A stretch of 48,921 bases of DNA, from positions 1 through 48,921 of the forward strand of contig JAAWIS010000018.1 in NCBI GenBank assembly GCA_022796475.1, given 5' to 3'. This document shows positions 33,770 through 43,328 of the stretch, in pieces. How positions within the stretch are numbered: the first letter of the stretch is position 1; the number at the start of each line of letters is the position of its first letter. The position numbers were made by a program, and so were the translations under genes. Below the pieces are notes generated by a model, which saw only the letters and a program-made list of their open reading frames with translations, did not search any database and was not told the origin of the DNA. This DNA comes from Lachnospiraceae bacterium (GTDB lineage Bacteria; Bacillota; Clostridia; Lachnospirales; Lachnospiraceae).

Positions 33770-34903
33770 ATGGCAGGTTCTACTTTTGGCAGTCAGTTTA
33801 AGATTATGACATGGGGGGAAAGCCATGGAAAAGGCATCGGCGTAGTCGTGGACGGGTGCCCTGCAGGCCTTCCTCTGTGTGAGGCTGATATTCAGAAATA
33901 CTTAAACCGGAGAAAGCCGGGTCAGAGCAAATTTACTACCCAGAGGCAGGAAGGGGATCAGGTGGAGATTCTTTCCGGCGTATTTGAGGGAAAGACGACA
34001 GGGACGCCGATTGCCTTGGAGGTAAGAAATCAGGATCAGCGCTCCAGGGATTACAGTGCTATAAAAGATATCTACCGTCCCGGCCATGGGGATTTTACGT
34101 TTGATGCCAAGTATGGTTTTCGGGATTACCGGGGCGGAGGGCGTTCCTCTGGCCGGGAAACCATAGGAAGAGTAGCAGCAGGCGCCATTGCCTTAAAGAT
34201 TTTAGAAAGTCTGGGCATTGGCATCCGGGCATACACGAAGTCAGTAGGGCCTGTTGCTGTGGATCCGGAGCGGTTTGATTTGGAAGAGATGTGGCAGAAC
34301 CGGCTGTACATGCCGGATGCTCAGGCTGCTTTAGAGGCGGAAACCTATTTGGAAGAAGCCATGGCCAGGAAAGATTCTGTGGGCGGCGTGGCAGAGTGTA
34401 TGATTACCGGCCTGCCTCCGGGAGTGGGAGAGCCGGTGTTTGATAAATTGGATGCCAGTCTGGCAAAGGCCATTCTTTCAATTGGGGCTGTGAAGGCATT
34501 TGAAATAGGCGACGGGATGAAAGCGGCATTGTCAACCGGGAGCAGCAATAATGACAGTTTTTGTCTGGATTCTGATGGGCGCATAAGAAAGGAAACGAAC
34601 CATGCAGGAGGCGTGTTGGGCGGAATCAGCGACGGTTCAACAGTTTGGTTTCGTGCGGCAATCAAGCCTACTCCGTCGATTGCATCCCCTCAGAAAAGCG
34701 TGACCAGAAGCGGAAAGGAAGAGGAACTGGAAATTTCCGGGCGTCACGATCCCATTATTGTGCCAAGGGCAGTGGTGGTAATAGAGGCCATGGCGGCTTT
34801 AGCGGTGCTGGATTTGATGCTTGCAGGAATGTCTTCCCGCATGGAGTGGCTCCACCGGATTTATGGAGAAAACGCCCGCATTTTTTCAGACATAGCCGAT
34901 TAA
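33770..34903 (+). CDS. aroC: Chorismate synthase
   Basis: A 377-residue enzyme making chorismate from EPSP with reduced FMN, the last step of the common aromatic pathway. The start STFGSQFKIMTWGESHGKGI is characteristic. RPGHGDFTFDAKYGFRDYRG, GGRSSGRETIGRVAAGAIA and the late SRHDPI-like segment (GRHDPIIVPRAVVVIEAMAA) match the family signatures. ATG 33770 has AAGGGGCATAAG upstream. Together with pheA at 39223 it puts two aromatic amino acid steps in this region, but not in one operon. Confidence 0.96.
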   Translation: MAGSTFGSQFKIMTWGESHGKGIGVVVDGCPAGLPLCEADIQKYLNRRKPGQSKFTTQRQEGDQVEILSGVFEGKTTGTPIALEVRNQDQRSRDYSAIKDIYRPGHGDFTFDAKYGFRDYRGGGRSSGRETIGRVAAGAIALKILESLGIGIRAYTKSVGPVAVDPERFDLEEMWQNRLYMPDAQAALEAETYLEEAMARKDSVGGVAECMITGLPPGVGEPVFDKLDASLAKAILSIGAVKAFEIGDGMKAALSTGSSNNDSFCLDSDGRIRKETNHAGGVLGGISDGSTVWFRAAIKPTPSIASPQKSVTRSGKEEELEISGRHDPIIVPRAVVVIEAMAALAVLDLMLAGMSSRMEWLHRIYGENARIFSDIAD

Positions 34904-35004
34904 GAAGCTTATATTTCTTAAATTATTAAGGAATGAACAGACAGAGGCAGTGACAGGAAATTATCCTGGAAGAATTTGGGCGCTGCCGTTAGATGGAGGG
35001 GTAC

Positions 35005-35445
35005 ATGATTATTGCAATGGGAAATGATCACAGCGCAGTGGAGCTTAAGCTTGAAATTAAGGCATATCTGGAAGAAAAAGGATATGAAATTATGGATTTG
35101 GGAACCAATTCCACAGAAAGCTGTGATTATCCGGTTTATGGGGAAATGGTTGGCCGTGCTGTGGCAGCAAAGAAAGCAGATTTAGGGATTTTGATCTGCG
35201 GTACTGGTGTAGGAATATCCCTGGCTGCTAATAAGGTAAAAGGGATCCGGGCATGTGTGTGCAGTGAGCCGTTCAGCGCAAAATTATCTAAGATGCATAA
35301 TAATACAAATGTGCTGGCTTTTGGCGCACGAGTTGTAGGTTCTGAACTGGCAAAAATGATTGTGGATCAGTGGCTGGAAGCAGAATTTGAAGGCGGCCGT
35401 CATCAGAGGCGGGTAGACCAAATCATGGAGATTGAGAATCGTTAG
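35005..35445 (+). CDS. rpiB: Ribose-5-phosphate isomerase B
   Basis: A 146-residue RpiB/LacAB-family sugar-phosphate isomerase. GNDHSAVELK and CGTGVGISLAANKVKGIRAC (with the catalytic Cys of ICGTG) are the active-site signatures; MHNNTNVLAFGARVVG is the usual later motif. It converts ribose-5-P and ribulose-5-P in the pentose phosphate pathway. ATG 35005 follows GGAGGGGTAC; the in-frame ATG at 34993 lies within the ribosome site. The LacAB subunits are a less likely identity, since only one gene is present. Confidence 0.93.
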   Translation: MIIAMGNDHSAVELKLEIKAYLEEKGYEIMDLGTNSTESCDYPVYGEMVGRAVAAKKADLGILICGTGVGISLAANKVKGIRACVCSEPFSAKLSKMHNNTNVLAFGARVVGSELAKMIVDQWLEAEFEGGRHQRRVDQIMEIENR

Positions 35446-35600
35446 AGAATCGTAAGATTTGTAAGACTTTCATACCCTTGAAATCGTAATATATCCATGT
35501 TATATTTAGAATATAAAATGAATGGTCCGCTGCTGTGTGGGAAACAATCCCTTTCGGTTTTGTACTGCTGCAGGGCAGCATAAGGATAGGAGAGATTACG

Positions 35601-36071
35601 ATGAGAAGGAGATTTTTCTGTTTTCTGGCTGCAGTGCTTTTGTGCATGTGCCAGGCAGGCGTATTAACCAGCTTTGCTTATGTATTTGATGCAGGAGAAG
35701 TTGAAATTTCCATGAACCAGGATGCATCAGAAGTGCTGTCAGCATTAGGCAAGGCAGAAACGTATTACGAGGCTCAAAGCGTAAAGCATCAGGGCAAGGA
35801 ACGGGTGTTTACCTATGATGGTTTTGAACTTTCCACATATCCGTCAGGCAGTGGCGACTATATTAAGTCCATTTGGTTTTTAGGCGAAGAAACCACTACC
35901 CAGGAAGGGATCCATATCGGTTCCACCATCGATGAGATGAAGGAAGCTTATGGAGAAGACTATAGGGAGGAAAAAGGAACTTATATCTACACCTCGGAGG
36001 ATGCAGTTCTTAGATTCTATACGAAAAAAGGGCTGGTCAGCGGAATCGAGTACAAGGCTGTAGGTGAATAA
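35601..36071 (+). CDS. Small secreted protein, possibly BLIP/SmpA-like fold
   Basis: A 156-residue exported protein with an N-terminal signal peptide (RRRFFCFLAAVLLCMC ... SFA) and no clear lipobox. The mature part seems to hold two related halves. Each has a short helix with a Gly turn (ASEVLSALGKAETY; TIDEMKEAYGEDY), then Tyr-containing strands (VFTYDGFELSTYP; TYIYTSEDAVLRFY) and an I-containing end (IKSIWFL; VSGIEYKA). That pattern recalls the SmpA/OmlA and beta-lactamase-inhibitor-protein fold, which serves protein binding. ATG 35601 follows AGGATAGGAGAG. I do not recognise a specific family; function unknown. Confidence 0.7.
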   Translation: MRRRFFCFLAAVLLCMCQAGVLTSFAYVFDAGEVEISMNQDASEVLSALGKAETYYEAQSVKHQGKERVFTYDGFELSTYPSGSGDYIKSIWFLGEETTTQEGIHIGSTIDEMKEAYGEDYREEKGTYIYTSEDAVLRFYTKKGLVSGIEYKAVGE

Positions 36072-36161
36072 AAAGGATACTGATTTGTAGATCTGGCCAA
36101 GATTTTGGCAAAGGAAGGTCAGTTATCCCCGGAATATTACGATTAATTGTTTGGAAAACAG

Positions 36162-36187
36162 GCGCCGGATATCTTCCGGCGCTTTTG
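36162..36187 (+). terminator. Intrinsic terminator after the secreted protein gene
   Basis: GCGCCGGA (36162-36169) pairs with TCCGGCGC ending at 36182, followed by four T. Confidence 0.85.
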
Positions 36188-36291
36188 TCTGCTGTTAAAC
36201 GCTGCCGCTTCTGCATTCACAGTACCCCAAGGCTTGAACCGGAAGGATACTTTATGCTATGATAGGGGAATCGATTGAAGGAGGTGGTAAA

Positions 36292-37851
36292 ATGGCAGTT
36301 TTGGATATGATCGGAAATGGAATCATCACAGGCTGGCAGTGGCTGATTCAGAATCTTATTATTGTTAATCTGTTCCTTAGCATTCTGATTGTTTTTTTTC
36401 AGCGCCGTGATCCGAAAAGTGTCTGGACATGGCTGTTTGCACTTAATTTTGTTCCTGTTTTTGGCGTGCTGCTTTACCTGTTTTTTGGTCAGGATTTGAG
36501 AAAAAGCAAAATGTTTCGGGTGAAGGAAGTAGAGGATCGGCTGAAATATTCTGCCAAAAACCAGGAACAGATCATCCGGGAATACCATATTATGGATTCG
36601 AATGATCCGGTTACCAGAGATTACGGAAGTCTGGCTCTTTATAATCTGGAAACAGCAGGGGCAGTACTTACGATACGGAATGAACTGGAAATTTTTACAG
36701 ATGGGGAAAAGAAATTTGAAGATCTGCGCCGGGAACTGAAAGCGGCAAACCATTATATCCATATTCAATATTATATCATTAAAAATGATCAGGTGTTCCA
36801 TTCCATTGTTCCCATTTTGATTGAAAAGGTACGAGAGGGAGTGGAGGTGCGGGTTTTAGCAGACGGAATGGGCGGCCGTTTTATGCCAAAGAAGCTGTGG
36901 GAAGAGCTTAGGCAGGCTGGAATCCGGGTGGGCATTTTTTTCCCGCCTATTATGGGCAGGCTGAATCTCCGTGTTAATTACCGGAATCACAGAAAGATCG
37001 TAGTGATTGACGGAAAAATAGGATATGTGGGAGGCTTTAATATAGGAAAAGAATACATTTCCAAGGATCCAAAATTCGGATACTGGCGGGATACCCATTT
37101 AAAGATCCGGGGAGATGCGGCTCTTAGCCTGCAAATTCGGTTTGCCTTGGACTGGAATTACGCTGTTCATGAAAATCTGTTTCTATTTGGAAAATATTTT
37201 GGTACAGATCTGGAAACTGATTTGGAGGATGAGATCCGGCAGGAAATAAAAAGCCAGGGGAAGCGGCCGTGGTCAGATCCGGGCTATATGAACAGTGACG
37301 GAGCTACCGGAATCCAGATTATCAGCAGCGGCCCGGACACCAGCACAAAAAATATCAGGGACAATTATCTGGAACTATTTCATAAAGCAAAAGATCATAT
37401 TTATATCCAAACACCTTACTTTGTTCCTGATGATGCCATCTTATCTGCTCTTAAAATTGCCGCTCTTTCCGGTGTAGATGTGCGGCTGATGATTCCCTGT
37501 AAGCCGGATCATCCGTTTGTATACTGGGCAACGTATTCTTATGCCGGTGAATTGCTTGCTGCCGGAGCCAGATGCTATATTTATGAAAATGGATTTCTTC
37601 ATGCTAAGGGCATTATGGTAGACGGCATGGTAAGCTGCTACGGCACAGCGAATATGGATATCAGAAGTTTTGAGCTTAATTTTGAAGTAAATGCAGTACT
37701 TTACGACGAGGCGGCTACAGAAAAGCTGGAACAGGCCTTTTTGGATGATTTGCCTCACTGCCGGGAACTTACCCGGGAAGACTACAGGAACCGCAGCTTA
37801 CGGATTCGGGTGAAGGAGCAGTTCTGCCGGTTATTGTCGCCTCTTTTGTAG
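36292..37851 (+). CDS. cls: Cardiolipin synthase (phospholipase D type)
   Basis: A 519-residue membrane enzyme joining two phosphatidylglycerols into cardiolipin. It has two N-terminal membrane segments (about residues 15-35 and 40-62) and two HKD motifs, NHRKIVVIDGKIGYVGGFNI and HAKGIMVDGMVSCYGTANMD. A His, Lys and Asp are in place in both, so it should be active. ATG 36292 follows GGAGGTGGTAAA; the in-frame ATG 36259 lacks a site. It starts a co-directional run with a CmpB-family gene and plsC, so membrane lipid genes cluster here. Confidence 0.94.
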   Translation: MAVLDMIGNGIITGWQWLIQNLIIVNLFLSILIVFFQRRDPKSVWTWLFALNFVPVFGVLLYLFFGQDLRKSKMFRVKEVEDRLKYSAKNQEQIIREYHIMDSNDPVTRDYGSLALYNLETAGAVLTIRNELEIFTDGEKKFEDLRRELKAANHYIHIQYYIIKNDQVFHSIVPILIEKVREGVEVRVLADGMGGRFMPKKLWEELRQAGIRVGIFFPPIMGRLNLRVNYRNHRKIVVIDGKIGYVGGFNIGKEYISKDPKFGYWRDTHLKIRGDAALSLQIRFALDWNYAVHENLFLFGKYFGTDLETDLEDEIRQEIKSQGKRPWSDPGYMNSDGATGIQIISSGPDTSTKNIRDNYLELFHKAKDHIYIQTPYFVPDDAILSALKIAALSGVDVRLMIPCKPDHPFVYWATYSYAGELLAAGARCYIYENGFLHAKGIMVDGMVSCYGTANMDIRSFELNFEVNAVLYDEAATEKLEQAFLDDLPHCRELTREDYRNRSLRIRVKEQFCRLLSPLL

Positions 37852-37883
37852 CAGACAGGATTTTTGCACACTCTAGAGCATGT

Positions 37884-38420
37884 ATGATCCGGCAGTATGC
37901 GGCACATAATAATTCCATGGAAAAGACATGGATGAAACAAAAAGAATTGCTGCAAAATTTTTTAAAATGCGGAATGGCGGGATGGTGTCTGGAAATCCTG
38001 TTTACATCGGCAGACTCAATTATAACCCATGACTGGAGGATGATGGGGAGAACCTCTTTGCTAATGTTTCCGATATATGGACTGGGGGCTCTTTTAGGGC
38101 CCATTGGAAGAGGGATTGACCGGTGGCTGGATGAAGGGCTGTGGGACTCTCTGCCTCTCAGGGATCTGGCCCTGCGGCACGGAATGATTGATATGGTATT
38201 GATTTTCTGCACAGAATACCTGTTTGGCTTTTGGATGCGGCAGTTCGGGATCTGTCCGTGGGATTACAGCGGCCGTCCAACTAATATTAACGGTCTGATT
38301 CGGCTGGACTTTGCTCCTTTGTGGTTTGGCACAGGTCTTCTTTTTGAAGGGATTACCGGAAAAAGTCTGATTAAAAAGGGAAGGAAAAAAAGCAAAGAAA
38401 AAGCAGTATCAGGGTTGTAA
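37884..38420 (+). CDS. CmpB-family membrane protein (putative type-IV ABC permease)
   Basis: A protein of up to 178 residues with about four membrane segments, ending in a basic tail. The C-terminal CPWDYSGRPTNINGLIRLDF followed by APLWFGTGLLFE is the hallmark of the CmpB family (annotated as a putative ABC-transporter permease). Its real role is unclear. The start is uncertain: ATG 37884 has no good ribosome site, and ATG 37917 or 37932 would also keep all membrane segments. It lies 32 bases after cls. Confidence 0.8.
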   Translation: MIRQYAAHNNSMEKTWMKQKELLQNFLKCGMAGWCLEILFTSADSIITHDWRMMGRTSLLMFPIYGLGALLGPIGRGIDRWLDEGLWDSLPLRDLALRHGMIDMVLIFCTEYLFGFWMRQFGICPWDYSGRPTNINGLIRLDFAPLWFGTGLLFEGITGKSLIKKGRKKSKEKAVSGL

Positions 38421-38443
38421 TTAAAACTTTCCTCTTATATAAT
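38415..38443 (+). promoter_or_regulatory. Promoter of plsC and downstream genes
   Basis: TTGTAA (38415-38420, overlapping the stop codon of the previous gene) and TATAAT (38438-38443) are 17 bases apart. Confidence 0.65.
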
Positions 38444-38474
38444 CATTTATAAGATGAACGAAAGGGTGTTTTAA

Positions 38475-39272
38475 GTGATACGGTTTCTATTAATTGCGTT
38501 GCTGCTTATTTTATTTCTTGTTTTCAGTATTCCTCTGCTGGTATTTGAGGCGGTTTTGGGAAGGTATGCTCCAGACAGCCAAAAAAGACAAAGCGTTGCC
38601 GTGGTGCGGTTCATGTTTCGGCTGCTGTTAAAGATTTCAGGAACAAAGGTAACAGTGGAGGGGCGTGAGAATATACCAGAGGATCAGGCCGTCTTATATG
38701 TGGGGAATCACAGAAGCTATTTTGATATTCTGATTGGTTATTCTACAACACCGGGGCTTTTAGGTTTTGTGGCAAAAAAGGAAATGCTCCGCTATCCTCT
38801 TCTGAAAAATTGGATGGAACATGTACAGTGTCTGTTTTTAGACCGGGACGATATTAAGGAAGGATTAAAGACTATATTAACCGGTATTGAAAAGGTGAAG
38901 TCAGGGATTTCTATCTGGATTTTTCCGGAAGGCACCCGGAATGAAAATGAAGAATTTACGGACTTGCTTCCTTTTAAGGAAGGAAGCTTAAAAATTGCCG
39001 AAAAGGCAGGCTGTCCTGTGATTCCGGTGGCAATGGTAGGAAATGCAGATATTTTTGAAAATCATATTCCCTTCATCCGTCCAAAAAGGGTAAGGATCCG
39101 GTACGGGCAGCCAATTTACTTAAAAGAGCTTCCCAAAGAAGTGAAAAAGAAAAGCGGTTCCTATGTTCGGGATGTGATTATTGGAATGTTAAACGAGATG
39201 GTAAGCGAGGAAGGAACTGAAAATGAAGAATCTGGATTTACAGGAAATCAGGGGCCGGTTGGATCGAATTGA
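38475..39272 (+). CDS. plsC: 1-acyl-glycerol-3-phosphate acyltransferase
   Basis: A 265-residue acyltransferase making phosphatidic acid. It has an N-terminal membrane segment, the catalytic NHRSYFD (HX4D), and FPEGTRNENEEF for glycerol-phosphate binding. The start is GTG 38475 behind AAAGGGTG. Its last 50 bases overlap the start of pheA in another frame. The tail after residue 245 (Glu/Gly/Asn-rich) is unlike the family's core, so the overlap may have come from loss of an earlier stop. Confidence 0.92.
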   Translation: MIRFLLIALLLILFLVFSIPLLVFEAVLGRYAPDSQKRQSVAVVRFMFRLLLKISGTKVTVEGRENIPEDQAVLYVGNHRSYFDILIGYSTTPGLLGFVAKKEMLRYPLLKNWMEHVQCLFLDRDDIKEGLKTILTGIEKVKSGISIWIFPEGTRNENEEFTDLLPFKEGSLKIAEKAGCPVIPVAMVGNADIFENHIPFIRPKRVRIRYGQPIYLKELPKEVKKKSGSYVRDVIIGMLNEMVSEEGTENEESGFTGNQGPVGSN

Positions 39273-40359
39273 TGCCAGGCTGGTAGAACTGTTTGAAGAA
39301 CGGATGAATCTTTGCCGGGATGTGGCAGAGTTTAAAATTGAGAATGGAAAGGCTGTGTATGATCCTGTAAGGGAGAAAGAAAAGCTGGCGGCTGTCAGCG
39401 CGTTAGCAAAAAGCCCCTTTACAGAGATTGCAGTAGGAGAACTGTTTCTTCAGCTTATGACAGTAAGCCGGCGTTACCAGTACCAGCTTATGGGGAATCT
39501 GGGAAACCTTGGGGAATCAGAGTTTAAACTGGTTGAATATCTGCCTACTGCTGGTAAACGTGTGGTATATCAGGGGGTGGAGGGCGCTTACAGCCATGCT
39601 GCTGCGCTTCAATTTTTTGGAAACCAGGCAGATGCCTATCATGTTCCTGCCTGGGATGATGCCATGAACGAAGTGGCAGAGGGAAGAGCAGCCTATGCAG
39701 TGCTTCCCATTGAAAATTCTTCTGCCGGAGCAGTAATTGACAATTACGATTTGTTGTTAAAATATAAGAATTACATTGTAGGGGAAACCCAGGTTGCAGT
39801 AAACCATGCACTGTTAGGCCTTCCTGAGGCAGATATTACGGATATCCGGACCGTTTATTCCCATCCCCAGGGGCTTATGCAGTGCAGCCAGTTTTTAAAT
39901 TCTCACAAGGAATGGAAGCAGGTAAGCTTAGAAAATACGGCAGTGGCAGCCAAAAAGGTAGTAGAGGACGGGGATATTACCCAGGCAGCCGTGGCCAGTG
40001 AAACAGCAGGGAAGATTTATGGCCTGAAGGTATTAAAAGCAGCCGTTAATCATAATTCCAGCAATGTAACCCGATTCCTGATTCTGGGGGCGGAGCCGGT
40101 GTATCGTCTGGATGCGAAAAAGGTAAGCATCTGCTTTGAACTTCCCCATGTCAGCGGCTCGCTGTATAATATGCTGGGCCATTTTATTTATAACCGCGTA
40201 AATTTGCTGATGATTCAGTCGCGGCCTATTTTGGAGAGAAACTGGGAATATCGTTTTTTTGTTGATATTGAAGGGACGCTAAAAGATGTGCCGGTGCAGA
40301 ATGCCCTTTTAGGGCTTAAACATGAAGCGGCGAATCTCCGGATTCTGGGCAGTTATTGA
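39223..40359 (+). CDS. pheA: Chorismate mutase-prephenate dehydratase (P-protein)
   Basis: A 378-residue bifunctional enzyme of phenylalanine synthesis. The chorismate mutase domain covers about residues 1-90 (IRGRLDRIDARLVELFEERM). The prephenate dehydratase domain covers about 112-290 (YQGVEGAYSHAAALQFFG; catalytic Thr-Arg-Phe at 283-285). A C-terminal ACT domain (300-378) carries IQSRP (331-335) where ESRP is usual, the phenylalanine-feedback site. ATG 39223 has GGAAGGAACTGAAA upstream and lies inside the end of plsC. No T-box or trp-like leader precedes it. Confidence 0.95.
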   Translation: MKNLDLQEIRGRLDRIDARLVELFEERMNLCRDVAEFKIENGKAVYDPVREKEKLAAVSALAKSPFTEIAVGELFLQLMTVSRRYQYQLMGNLGNLGESEFKLVEYLPTAGKRVVYQGVEGAYSHAAALQFFGNQADAYHVPAWDDAMNEVAEGRAAYAVLPIENSSAGAVIDNYDLLLKYKNYIVGETQVAVNHALLGLPEADITDIRTVYSHPQGLMQCSQFLNSHKEWKQVSLENTAVAAKKVVEDGDITQAAVASETAGKIYGLKVLKAAVNHNSSNVTRFLILGAEPVYRLDAKKVSICFELPHVSGSLYNMLGHFIYNRVNLLMIQSRPILERNWEYRFFVDIEGTLKDVPVQNALLGLKHEAANLRILGSY

Positions 40360-40404
40360 CACAGAGTCAGGAAGAAATGATACATAGATTTGAGGCATAA
40401 GAAA

Positions 40405-41682
40405 ATGATTACACAGGAATTAATTTTATACAGAAATTTCAAATACCAAAAGCTGTTTGAACAGATGGAAGGGCTTCTCTGCAAAGAAGAGGAGTCCAGG
40501 GAAGCCTATTCATGTGGCAACCAACTGATCGAACTGGCAGTTACTTATGGATTCAGCGGAAATTTATATCACTGTTTTTTGGCTTTCTGCCTGGCAAACC
40601 ATGAAAATGCATACAGCACTTCCTGCGAGATTTTAGGGCCGGCAGGAGGCTCATTAGATAATTTGGCTCTTCATGATTTTAAGATTTTTAAGGCATTGTT
40701 CAACTATGATATCCGGGAATTGGATTTGGGAGAGAAAAGAAGAACCGGGATCTGGAGTCTGATTGCAGATTATAAGGCGGCAAAGGAAAACAGCCGGGTT
40801 TTCAATAAGCGGATTCGGGATCGGATTGTGGAATTGGCCAAAGCTCTGGAAAAGACAGAAGATGTTTTGGAATTCCAAAGAGAGGTAACCCAGTTTTATA
40901 AAGAATTCGGTGTCGGAAAGTTCGGGCTGAATAAAGCGTTCCGTATTTTGGAAAAAGATGAGCAGGCGTATATTGATCCCATTACCAGTATTGAACATGT
41001 ATACTTAAAGGATTTGGTAGGGTATGAGATTCAGAAGAAAAAACTGATTGATAATACAGAAGCGTTTATCCAGGGGAGAGAGGCCAATAATGTTCTTCTT
41101 TATGGGGATGCCGGAACAGGGAAGTCTTCCAGCATGAAAGCCATATTAAACCAGTATTACGATCAGGGACTTCGGATTATTGAGGTTTATAAGCATCAGT
41201 TTAAGGCATTATCAGATGTGCTGGAACAGGTAAAAGACAGGAACTATAAATTTATCATTTATATGGATGATTTGTCTTTTGAAGAATCAGAGCTTGAATA
41301 TAAGTATTTAAAAGCCATTATTGAAGGCGGGTTGGGAAAAACGCCGAAAAATGTACTGATTTACGCCACATCAAACCGCCGTCATCTGATACGGGAAAGC
41401 TTTGGGGATAAGCGCCAGCTTTCAGAAGATGATTTGCATGCCAATGATACGGTTCAGGAAAAACTTTCCCTGGTAGCACGATTTGGGGTTACCATTTATT
41501 TCGGATCGCCGGAGCCTGGAGAGTTTCGGGAGATTGTGAAAGTGTTAGCAGAACGAAACGGAATCAGGATGCCAGATCAGGAACTGTTTTTAAAGGCGAA
41601 CCAGTGGGAGCTAAGCCATGGAGGGCTGTCGGGACGGACAGCAGCCCAGTTTATTACCTATCTGTTAGGGCAGAAAGGATAA
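40405..41682 (+). CDS. DUF815-family ATPase
   Basis: A 425-residue protein with an N-terminal helical region of about 170 residues. An AAA-like ATPase domain of the DUF815 family follows: Walker A LLYGDAGTGKSS, Walker B KFIIYMDDLSFEE, sensor YATSNRRHLIRE. The family is widespread but its function is not established. ATG 40405 has GAGG nine bases upstream. It lies 45 bases after pheA and 72 before ppx, inside one long co-directional run, so a link to polyphosphate or stress metabolism is possible but unproven. Confidence 0.88.
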   Translation: MITQELILYRNFKYQKLFEQMEGLLCKEEESREAYSCGNQLIELAVTYGFSGNLYHCFLAFCLANHENAYSTSCEILGPAGGSLDNLALHDFKIFKALFNYDIRELDLGEKRRTGIWSLIADYKAAKENSRVFNKRIRDRIVELAKALEKTEDVLEFQREVTQFYKEFGVGKFGLNKAFRILEKDEQAYIDPITSIEHVYLKDLVGYEIQKKKLIDNTEAFIQGREANNVLLYGDAGTGKSSSMKAILNQYYDQGLRIIEVYKHQFKALSDVLEQVKDRNYKFIIYMDDLSFEESELEYKYLKAIIEGGLGKTPKNVLIYATSNRRHLIRESFGDKRQLSEDDLHANDTVQEKLSLVARFGVTIYFGSPEPGEFREIVKVLAERNGIRMPDQELFLKANQWELSHGGLSGRTAAQFITYLLGQKG

Positions 41683-41754
41683 TTGGGAAAATAAATATTA
41701 AAATGCTCCGGTGTTTTGGGTTATAGAGCGGGAAAAGAGGGGAGGAAGGGAGTT

Positions 41755-43326
41755 ATGGCAATCCAGACATTTGCCGCCATTGATGTAGGCTCCTTTGAAG
41801 TAGAGCTTGGCATTTATGAAATTTCAAATAAATTCGGCATTCGTTCGGTGGATCATGTGCGCCATGTGATTGCTCTGGGCAGGGATACTTATGGACATGG
41901 CAAAATCGGTTATGAGCTGGTGGAAGAGCTGTGCCAGGTCTTAAAGGAATTTGCCGTTATCATGAAGGGATATAAGGTGCAGGCTTATAAGGCGTATGCC
42001 ACCAGTGCCTTAAGGGATGCAAAAAACAACCAGATTATCCTGGATCAGATTCTGGTGCGGACAGGGATTGACGTAAAGCTGATTGAAAATTCGGAACAGC
42101 GGTTTTTAAGTTATAAGGCCATTGCCTCCAAGGATCAGGAATTTAACAATACCATTCAAAAAGGGACTGCAATTGTAGACGTAGGTTTTGGCAGTATGCA
42201 GATTTCCCTGTTTGATAAGGATTCCCTGGTTTCCACTCAGAATCTTCCTTTGGGAACCCTACGGTTAAGGGAATTGATTGCAAAAGTTCCTGCAGGGATG
42301 GAGGTTCACAGCCATTTAATCCGCGAGCTGGTAGACAACGAATTATTTACATTCCGAAAGATTTATCTGAAAGACCGTGAGATTAAAAACCTGATTGGAA
42401 TTGGGGATAATGCCCTTTACATGTTTAAGCAGATTTTGAATGAAACCCGATCCGTTTCTGATAAAATGACAGCAGAAGATGTAAATCATTTCTACGATGC
42501 AATGTTTAAGCTAAGCCAGCATGAGCTGGAGGATTTATTCGGCATCAGTGAGCGATATGTGGAGGTAATGCTTCCCAGCGCCGTAATTTACAGGCGGATA
42601 ATGGAAATTACGGGGGCAGAGCAGTTCTGGCTTCCTGGAATCCGGCTTTGTGACGGAATTGCAGCAGAATATGGAGAATCGATCCGCCAGGTAAAATTTA
42701 AACACAGCTTTGAAAATGACATACTTGCCGCTTCCCGGAATATGGCAAAACGGTATAAATGTCATAACAGTCATAACCAGGTGCTGGAACAGTTTGTAAT
42801 GGAAATCTTTGATGCCATGCGCCGCTTCCACGGTCTGACAGCCAGAGACAGACTGCTTCTTAGGATTGCTGTTATGCTCCATGCATGCGGAAAATTTATC
42901 AGCATTAAAGATGCAAATGAATGTGCCTACAATATTATAATGGCAACCGAGATTATCGGCTTAAGCCGCTTAGAACGGGAGCTGATTGCCAATGTGGTGC
43001 GCTACAATATAAGGGATTTTGACTATGGACATGTGGAGCTGGAGGCTCAGATTTATAAGGATTCTTCCGGCATTATCAGCGCCCATGATATTACAATAAA
43101 AATTGCAAAGTTTACAGCAATCCTTCGGTTAGCAAATTCCATGGATCGGAGCCACCAGCAGAAGCTGTCCGGCTGTAAAATGAGTATCCATGAGGATGAG
43201 CTAATAATTACCACGGATTATCCTGGCGACATCACGTTGGAACAGATGTCGTTTGTGCAGAAGGCAGATTTTTTTGAGGAAATATTTGGAATTCGTCCGG
43301 TGCTGAAGCAGAAGAGGAGGGTATAA
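41755..43326 (+). CDS. ppx: Ppx/GppA-family exopolyphosphatase with HD domain
   Basis: A 523-residue protein of the actin-like ASKHA fold. FAAIDVGSFEVELGIYEI is the first phosphate-binding loop (with GSFEV where GSNSV-like sequences are more common), ATSALRDAKN the second region, and IVDVGFGSMQISLFD the third. The C-terminal third is an HD-type domain (MLHACGKFISIKDANECAYN), as in longer Ppx proteins. It removes terminal phosphate from polyphosphate or the 5' phosphate of pppGpp. ATG 41755 follows GGAGGAAGGGAGTT. Ppk1 follows after two bases, so synthesis and breakdown are co-expressed. Confidence 0.92.
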   Translation: MAIQTFAAIDVGSFEVELGIYEISNKFGIRSVDHVRHVIALGRDTYGHGKIGYELVEELCQVLKEFAVIMKGYKVQAYKAYATSALRDAKNNQIILDQILVRTGIDVKLIENSEQRFLSYKAIASKDQEFNNTIQKGTAIVDVGFGSMQISLFDKDSLVSTQNLPLGTLRLRELIAKVPAGMEVHSHLIRELVDNELFTFRKIYLKDREIKNLIGIGDNALYMFKQILNETRSVSDKMTAEDVNHFYDAMFKLSQHELEDLFGISERYVEVMLPSAVIYRRIMEITGAEQFWLPGIRLCDGIAAEYGESIRQVKFKHSFENDILAASRNMAKRYKCHNSHNQVLEQFVMEIFDAMRRFHGLTARDRLLLRIAVMLHACGKFISIKDANECAYNIIMATEIIGLSRLERELIANVVRYNIRDFDYGHVELEAQIYKDSSGIISAHDITIKIAKFTAILRLANSMDRSHQQKLSGCKMSIHEDELIITTDYPGDITLEQMSFVQKADFFEEIFGIRPVLKQKRRV

Positions 43327-43328
43327 AA

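Noticed and set aside
39273-40404. Leader peptide or T-box control of pheA
   Set aside because: pheA starts inside plsC, leaving no leader; no T-box sequence was found.
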